DNA from: an uncultured Flavobacteriales bacterium
Lineage (GTDB): Bacteria; Bacteroidota; Bacteroidia; Flavobacteriales_G; Salibacteraceae
DNA: 37,507 nt
Assembly: GCA_913057205.1 (NCBI GenBank)
Contig: CAJXNO010000025.1
Coordinates: 1-37,507, forward strand
Reading direction: 5' to 3'
The notes beneath the pieces were generated by a model. That model made no database searches and had not been told where the DNA came from. It worked only from the letters and a program-made list of their open reading frames with translations. Positions 32,729 to 37,507 of the stretch are shown here, in pieces (position 1 is the stretch's first letter; each line of letters opens with the position of its first letter). A program made the translations under genes and the position numbers.

Positions 32729-33548
32729 TGGGGAAATCGCGTCGCTTTACATCTTCAATGTAGCCTGAGATCGCGTCTGTAATGGTGGTGTGCAAATCGG
32801 CATAACGTCTTAAGAAGCGGGGAGAGAACTCTTTATTGATACCGAGCATGTCATGCAACACCAGTACTTGTCCATCTACCTGATTTCCCGCGCCTATACC
32901 AATCACCGGAATCGACACGGAACGGGCTACTTCACCCGCCAACTCGGCTGGAATCTTTTCTAACACGATCGCAAACACTCCAGTTTCCTCTAGGATCTTG
33001 GCATCCTCCAGCAAACGCTTGCGCTCCTCGGCCTCCTTTGCTCTTACCGCGTAGGTTCCGAATTTATAGATGCTTTGTGGTGTTAATCCCAAGTGTCCCA
33101 TCACAGGAATACCGGCCGTCAGGATGCGGTCAATGGATTCTTTTACCTCTCTACCGCCTTCTAGTTTTACGGCGTGGGCCCCTGCTTCCTTCATAATACG
33201 GATAGAAGAGGTGAGGGCTTCCTTCGAGTTGCCTTGATAGCTACCAAAAGGCAGGTCAACCACAACCAGCGAGCGCTCGGTAGCTCGAATCACCGAGGCG
33301 GCATGGTAGATCATTTGATCAAGGGTGATGGGCAAGGTGGTCTCGTGTCCCGCCATGACGTTCGAGGCGGAGTCGCCCACCAAGATCACGTCGATACCGC
33401 TCAGGTCTACTAGGCGTCCAAGGCTGAAGTCATAGGCCGTGAGCATGCTGATGGGCTCACCCTGCTGCTTCATTTGTTGTAAAACGTTGGTAGTGATTTT
33501 CTTGACCGTACTACCGATCGGTGAAAGGGATTCGTCGAATGTTTTCAT
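32709..33548 (-). CDS. panB: 3-methyl-2-oxobutanoate hydroxymethyltransferase
   Basis: The 279-residue PanB has [37 protein letters not shown] (metal-binding Asp), [31 protein letters not shown] with the catalytic-site Glu, and [22 protein letters not shown]. It adds a hydroxymethyl group from 5,10-methylene-THF to ketoisovalerate in pantothenate synthesis. I start at the ATG of MKTFDESL; a GTG three codons upstream is possible. No other pantothenate gene is near. Confidence 0.95.
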   Translation of the reverse strand: MKTFDESLSPIGSTVKKITTNVLQQMKQQGEPISMLTAYDFSLGRLVDLSGIDVILVGDSASNVMAGHETTLPITLDQMIYHAASVIRATERSLVVVDLPFGSYQGNSKEALTSSIRIMKEAGAHAVKLEGGREVKESIDRILTAGIPVMGHLGLTPQSIYKFGTYAVRAKEAEERKRLLEDAKILEETGVFAIVLEKIPAELAGEVARSVSIPVIGIGAGNQVDGQVLVLHDMLGINKEFSPRFLRRYADLHTTITDAISGYIEDVKRRDFPNEQEQY

Positions 33549-33617
33549 GTTGAACACCGTTTAAGCTTCGATTCCTACCGAATTTCAATTCTGGGTGTGT
33601 TGTGCCCGTGAGGAATG

Positions 33618-33625
33618 TATTTTTG
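33618..33625 (+). promoter_or_regulatory. Promoter -7 element (TATTTTTG) of the DUF4249 gene
   Basis: TATTTTTG is an exact TAnnTTTG with 29 bases to the ATG, so a leader of about 24 bases is expected. The -33 region is not clear. Confidence 0.45.
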
Positions 33626-33654
33626 GCATCGGAACGCAAACCTAAAAGATTTTT

Positions 33655-34842
33655 ATGTCAAGATTCACTTCCATCGGTATTCTGTTCAGCTTCTTCTTTA
33701 CGATCCTCTTCACAAGCTGTGAAACGGAGATCGACATCATTGCACCGCAGCGCGACGTTACCATTATTTATGGTTTGCTGGAAGCCAACAAGACCCGCCA
33801 CTTCATCCGCATCAACAAGGCTTTTGTAGGAGAGAAAGCAGCGAGCGAGCTGGCGCAGGAGCCTGGTATCAATGAGTACACCGATGCAGAGCTGACCGCT
33901 TTCGTGCAAGAGTTGGATGGCAACGATACCTCTGTTGTGATTCAAGAATGGATATTGAATGATACTACCATCACCTCGAAAGAAGAAGGGGAGTTTTATA
34001 ATGAGGAGAACAAGATCTACTATTTCGATACGGGATTGAATCCGAACAACATGTACCGAATTGTAGCACTTGTGAACGTTGAAGGGGAAGACCCAAAGCG
34101 GGTGTCAGCCGTCACAGGATTGATCGGAAGGGCTTCGTCCGAAGGAGACCTGGAACAGGTGTTCCTCACCAAGCCAAACCTTATCGGTGCCAGCAGCGAT
34201 CCGAGCCAGGCCGATCGAGCAGAAGTGGAGTTCGTAGGTCCAACGGACTATACCAATGCCTATGACATCACTTGGCTGAGCGCTCAAAGCGGCGTTTCTT
34301 ACACAAGTTATTATCGATTCTACTACACAGAGGTGAACAAGACCACAGGTGAACGCAGACGTGACTCTATCTTGTTTCCAATCGGTAGCCGCAGGGTAGA
34401 TCCAAACAATACGGCCCCCATCAATTTCACCATTAATCCGGAAGAGTTCTTCATCACCATTGATCGCGTAGTGGATGATATCGATACGCAATCGGCTGAC
34501 TTTTACCGCTATGCCAGTGATACACTACAGTTTTTCCTGGAGATTGCGGATAATGATTTGGCAACATATATCGAGGTGAATAGGCCTGCAACCGAGATCG
34601 TGCAAGAACAACCCGAATACACCAATGTGGTCAACGGCATTGGGATCTTCGCTAGTAGACTGATCGTCTCTACGCGCAGCAGACAACGCGAGTTTGAAAG
34701 TGGCCGGGTTTTGAGAAGCAGAACCTTAGAAGAGCTGCTTTACAGCAAGTCCGTTCTTCCACAGAACACCTATTCAACCATCAATAAAGGTTTCCAGCTG
34801 GAGAGTGGTCGTTGCAACGACGTGACACAGAACTGCCGCTAG
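33655..34842 (+). CDS. DUF4249-family lipoprotein
   Basis: The 395-residue protein has a lipoprotein signal with lipobox LFTSC (Cys22) and the usual DUF4249 start CETEIDI-APQRDVTIIYGLLEANKTRHFIRINKAF. The body is a two-layer beta-sandwich pattern with an NNMYRIVALVNVEGEDPKRVSAVTGLI stretch. These proteins generally come as the partner lipoprotein of a TonB-dependent receptor, but no receptor lies next to this gene; its neighbours are panB and dnaK. Function is not established. It may be an orphan partner. Confidence 0.8.
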   Translation: MSRFTSIGILFSFFFTILFTSCETEIDIIAPQRDVTIIYGLLEANKTRHFIRINKAFVGEKAASELAQEPGINEYTDAELTAFVQELDGNDTSVVIQEWILNDTTITSKEEGEFYNEENKIYYFDTGLNPNNMYRIVALVNVEGEDPKRVSAVTGLIGRASSEGDLEQVFLTKPNLIGASSDPSQADRAEVEFVGPTDYTNAYDITWLSAQSGVSYTSYYRFYYTEVNKTTGERRRDSILFPIGSRRVDPNNTAPINFTINPEEFFITIDRVVDDIDTQSADFYRYASDTLQFFLEIADNDLATYIEVNRPATEIVQEQPEYTNVVNGIGIFASRLIVSTRSRQREFESGRVLRSRTLEELLYSKSVLPQNTYSTINKGFQLESGRCNDVTQNCR

Positions 34843-34847
34843 CATTT

Positions 34848-34907
34848 GTGACATGATGTCACCCTTCTGTCAGCCTTTCGCAGCCTAGCACAGGGCATTT
34901 TCTGACA
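34848..34907 (+). promoter_or_regulatory. TGTCA/TGACA repeat cluster upstream of dnaK
   Basis: GTGACATGATGTCAC is a 15-bp palindrome, followed by CTGTCAG (34867-34873) and CTGACA (34902-34907). The four half-sites lie 30-90 bases upstream of a sigma-54-like promoter, a distance suited to an enhancer-binding activator. No binding protein is known to me from the window. Confidence 0.5.
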
Positions 34908-34937
34908 ATACTGCACAGTTACCCCATCGTTTTTTCG

Positions 34938-34952
34938 TGGCACATGCTTTGT
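34938..34952 (+). promoter_or_regulatory. Sigma-54-like promoter (TGGCAC-N5-TTGT) of dnaK
   Basis: TGGCAC, five bases, TTGT matches the -24/-12 consensus TGGCACN5TTGC except for the last base. It gives a start about 38 bases before the dnaK ATG. No TAnnTTTG element is convincing in this leader. Confidence 0.5.
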
Positions 34953-35000
34953 CCTTAGACCGGCAATTGCGAATCATTCGAAAACGAAAAACACAATAGG

Positions 35001-36905
35001 ATGGGAAAAATTATAGGAATAGACTTGGGAACGACCAACAGCTGCGTTGCCGTTATGGAAGGTAACGAGCCAGTGGTGATCCCTAACAGTGAAGGAAAGC
35101 GCACAACGCCTTCTGTCATCGGTTTTGTTGACGGAGGTGAGCGCAAGGTAGGTGACCCTGCAAAACGTCAGGCCATCACCAACCCAACGAAGACGATTTA
35201 CAGTATCAAGCGTTTCATGGGGGTTACCTATGACGAAGCTTCTAAAGAGGTGGATCGCGTACCTTATAAGATTGAGAAAGGAGACAACAACACACCACGT
35301 GTGCGCATTGATGATCGACTCTACACGCCACAAGAGCTTTCAGCCATGGTGCTTCAGAAGATGAAGAAGACCGCTGAAGATTACTTGGGTCAAGAGGTGA
35401 CCGAAGCAGTGATTACGGTTCCTGCCTACTTCAACGATGCACAGCGTCAAGCCACCAAGGAAGCAGGAGAGATCTCTGGCTTGAAGGTGCGACGCATCAT
35501 CAATGAACCAACCGCAGCGTCACTGGCGTATGGCCTTGACAAGAAAGGTCAAGACATGAAGGTGGTGGTATTTGACTGTGGTGGTGGTACACACGACGTC
35601 TCTATCCTTGAATTGGGCGACGGCGTATTTGAAGTAAAGGCTACCGATGGTGATACGCACTTGGGTGGTGATGACTTCGACCAGGCGATCATCGATTGGT
35701 TGGTGCAAGAATTCAAGAACGATGAAGGTGCTGACCTGAGCAAGGATCCTATGGCGCTTCAACGCTTGAAGGAAGCTGCTGAGAAAGCAAAAATCGAATT
35801 GTCTAGTTCGTCTAGCACTGAGATCAACTTGCCGTACATCATGCCGGTAGATGGCGTGCCAAAGCACTTGGTGAAGAGCTTGTCTCGCTCTAAGTTCGAT
35901 CAGTTGACCGAAAGTTTGGTAGAGCGTACCATCGAGCCATGCAAGAGCGCATTGAAGCAGAGTGGTATGAGCGCAAGCGACATCGATGAGGTGATCCTTG
36001 TGGGTGGATCTACCCGAATCCCTGCTGTACAGGATGCCGTGAAGAAATTCTTCGGTAAAGATCCAAGCAAGGGCGTGAATCCAGACGAAGTAGTTGCCAT
36101 CGGTGCAGCCATTCAAGGTGGTGTGTTGAGCGGCGATGTGAAGGATGTATTGCTCTTGGATGTTACGCCACTTTCCCTTGGTATTGAGACCATGGGCGGC
36201 GTGTCAACCAAGTTGATCGAAGCCAATACGACCATTCCAACCAAGAAGTCAGAGACCTTCTCAACGGCGAGCGATAATCAGCCATCGGTTGAGATCCACG
36301 TGCTTCAAGGAGAGCGTCCAATGGCCAAAGACAACCGTACCATCGGTCGATTCCACTTGGATGGTATCCCACCAGCCCCACGCGGTGTGCCACAGATCGA
36401 GGTGACCTTCGACATCGATGCCAACGGTATCTTGAACGTTTCTGCTAAAGACAAAGCAACCGGAAAAGAGCAAAGCATCCGCATCGAAGCTTCATCAGGT
36501 TTGAGCGAGGCAGAGATCGAGAAGATGAAGAAGGAAGCAGAAGCGAATGCAGAGTCTGACAAGAAAGCGAAGGAGGAGATCGACAAGCTGAATACAGCAG
36601 ATAGCATGATCTTCCAAACCGAGAAGCAGCTCAAGGAATTTGGCGATAAGCTGCCGGAAGATAAGAAGCAGCCGATCGAAGAAGCGCTTGCAGAGCTCAA
36701 GAAAGCACATGAAGCGAAGGATATGGCGGCCATCGATGCATCGATGGAAAAGTTGAATACCGTATTCCAAGCAGCTTCACAGGAGATGTACAACGCCCAG
36801 CAGCAGGCTGGTGGTGATGCATCGGCTGAAAATGCTGATCAAGGCGCAGGAAGCGATGAAGAAGTCACAGATGTTGACTTCGAAGAAGTGAAGGACGATA
36901 AGTGA
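35001..36905 (+). CDS. dnaK: Chaperone DnaK (Hsp70)
   Basis: The 634-residue Hsp70 starts [16 protein letters not shown] and has [30 protein letters not shown] and the interdomain linker [19 protein letters not shown]. The substrate domain ends with a helical lid and an acidic tail ([15 protein letters not shown]). It folds proteins in the cytoplasm with DnaJ and GrpE, neither of which lies beside it. The phosphate-1 motif reads DCGGGTHD; most bacterial DnaK have DLGGGTFD, so the Cys and His are less usual. A strong terminator follows. Confidence 0.97.
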   Translation: MGKIIGIDLGTTNSCVAVMEGNEPVVIPNSEGKRTTPSVIGFVDGGERKVGDPAKRQAITNPTKTIYSIKRFMGVTYDEASKEVDRVPYKIEKGDNNTPRVRIDDRLYTPQELSAMVLQKMKKTAEDYLGQEVTEAVITVPAYFNDAQRQATKEAGEISGLKVRRIINEPTAASLAYGLDKKGQDMKVVVFDCGGGTHDVSILELGDGVFEVKATDGDTHLGGDDFDQAIIDWLVQEFKNDEGADLSKDPMALQRLKEAAEKAKIELSSSSSTEINLPYIMPVDGVPKHLVKSLSRSKFDQLTESLVERTIEPCKSALKQSGMSASDIDEVILVGGSTRIPAVQDAVKKFFGKDPSKGVNPDEVVAIGAAIQGGVLSGDVKDVLLLDVTPLSLGIETMGGVSTKLIEANTTIPTKKSETFSTASDNQPSVEIHVLQGERPMAKDNRTIGRFHLDGIPPAPRGVPQIEVTFDIDANGILNVSAKDKATGKEQSIRIEASSGLSEAEIEKMKKEAEANAESDKKAKEEIDKLNTADSMIFQTEKQLKEFGDKLPEDKKQPIEEALAELKKAHEAKDMAAIDASMEKLNTVFQAASQEMYNAQQQAGGDASAENADQGAGSDEEVTDVDFEEVKDDK

Positions 36906-36945
36906 TGAGGGATAATTAAGGTATCGCCTTGATGCAAAAAGTTAA

Positions 36946-36979
36946 GGGTCGCCGGTTTCGGCGGCCCTTTTCTTTTTTC
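36946..36979 (+). terminator. Intrinsic terminator of dnaK
   Basis: GGGTCGCCG and CGGCGGCCC pair as a 9-bp stem with one G-U pair around a GTTT loop, followed by TTTTCTTTTTT. Confidence 0.9.
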
Positions 36980-37036
36980 TACACAAAAACGAGCCTTTGG
37001 TGTTGACTCTACGTATTTCTTTGCACCTCGGATAGC

Positions 37037-37507
37037 ATGTCGCAAAAACTCGCCAAAATCACCCTTATCCTGATCGGATTGCTCACGATCGGAGCTGCCT
37101 GGAACATCCAGTACCTGCGTTTCGATTACGAATTCGAGAACTTCTTTCCGACAGAAGACCCCATGCTCAATTTCTACACCGAGTACAAGGAGAAGTTCTA
37201 CACGGACGTAGATTTCGTGCTGATGGCGATCAAGAACGATGCAGGCATCTTCGATGAGGAGTTCCTTCAGAAGGCACAAGCCATGAAGGAAGGCCTGCAG
37301 GAGATTGATGAAGTGGATCGCATCATCTCTCCATTCGATGCGAAGAACTATGCGCTAGGGCCCTTTGGACCGATCGCCATTCCATTTCTGCATCCAGATG
37401 ACCCTTCGTGCTATGAATCGTATAGTACGCGGATCTATACCTACAATAAGCAATTTGTTTCCCTCGTTTCAGATGATGGGAAAAGCATTTCCATGATTAT
37501 CGAGACC
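37037..37507 (+). CDS. MMPL/RND-family transporter, N-terminal part
   Basis: The gene is cut by the right window edge; 157 residues are visible. After the first helix (ITLILIGLLTIGAAWNIQ) comes a typical start of an RND porter loop: LRFDYEFENFFPTEDPMLNFYTEYKEKF, with the DYxFExFFP pattern common to MMPL-type exporters of lipids and hopanoids. The start is the ATG of MSQKLAK. A TATTTCTTTG stretch lies 13 bases upstream. The substrate is not readable. It could be part of a lipid or glycan export system. Confidence 0.85.
   Translation, partial: MSQKLAKITLILIGLLTIGAAWNIQYLRFDYEFENFFPTEDPMLNFYTEYKEKFYTDVDFVLMAIKNDAGIFDEEFLQKAQAMKEGLQEIDEVDRIISPFDAKNYALGPFGPIAIPFLHPDDPSCYESYSTRIYTYNKQFVSLVSDDGKSISMIIET

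Noticed and set aside
35520-36793. Long minus-strand open frames inside dnaK
   Set aside because: They are shadows of a highly expressed gene with strong codon bias, which leaves the opposite strand free of stops. Their products show low-complexity Ser/Cys/Leu runs and no motif.

Overview
The window reads as a chromosomal segment of a Bacteroidota bacterium, most likely order Flavobacteriales. The pointers are a type IX secretion C-terminal sorting domain, a DUF4249 lipoprotein, a TonB-dependent receptor with an N-terminal carboxypeptidase-regulatory-like domain, many lipoproteins with poorly conserved bodies, promoters of the TAnnTTTG type, and few Shine-Dalgarno sequences. Base composition is near 50 % GC, high for that order, so a marine Cryomorphaceae/Schleiferiaceae-like lineage is possible; this is inference. 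No rRNA, tRNA, CRISPR array, IS element or integrase is visible. Coding density is very high and no gene-free gap exceeds about 210 bp.

Layout. 1-7.4 kb (+): the end of a UDP-GlcNAc 2-epimerase, an O-antigen ligase/polymerase-like protein, a dicarboxylate/amino-acid symporter, an MFS transporter, a pair of overlapping cupredoxin genes that look like one multicopper oxidase split over two polypeptides, and two paralogous small lipoproteins. 7.5-13.3 kb (-): a small lipoprotein, a heptamer-repeat spacer, and a tight five-gene operon (Na+/solute symporter, GNAT acetyltransferase, M20 amidohydrolase, alanine racemase, alanine/ornithine-racemase-like protein) that looks like a D-amino-acid or N-acyl-amino-acid unit.

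13.4-20.7 kb is the most interesting part. On the minus strand lies ECF sigma - zinc-finger anti-sigma - HvfA-like Cys-rich precursor (EGKCG repeats) - HvfB-like MNIO/DUF692 enzyme - HvfC-like DUF2063 partner, i.e. a ribosomally made, post-translationally modified copper-binding peptide cassette. A terminator-like hairpin separates precursor and enzyme genes. Diverging from the sigma gene is a plus-strand metal operon: a small secreted His/Cys protein, a ZnuD-like TonB-dependent receptor, a lipoprotein of the family that commonly accompanies it, and a lipoprotein with a DHDHSGD-type His/Asp tract. A Spy/CpxP-like periplasmic protein lies convergent at its end. I infer an integrated metal sensing, sequestration and uptake island.

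20.7-28.6 kb (-): tRNA methyltransferase TrmN6, purine nucleoside phosphorylase, a short-chain dehydrogenase, a secreted unknown protein, a nitronate monooxygenase-like flavoprotein, a Bcp peroxiredoxin, and an operon of a second Na+/solute symporter with two exported proteins of unknown function. 28.6-37.5 kb: PriA (+), a convergent lipoprotein, an RluA-type pseudouridine synthase and PanB (-), a DUF4249 lipoprotein (+), DnaK (+) behind a possible sigma-54 promoter, and the start of an MMPL/RND-family exporter cut by the window end.
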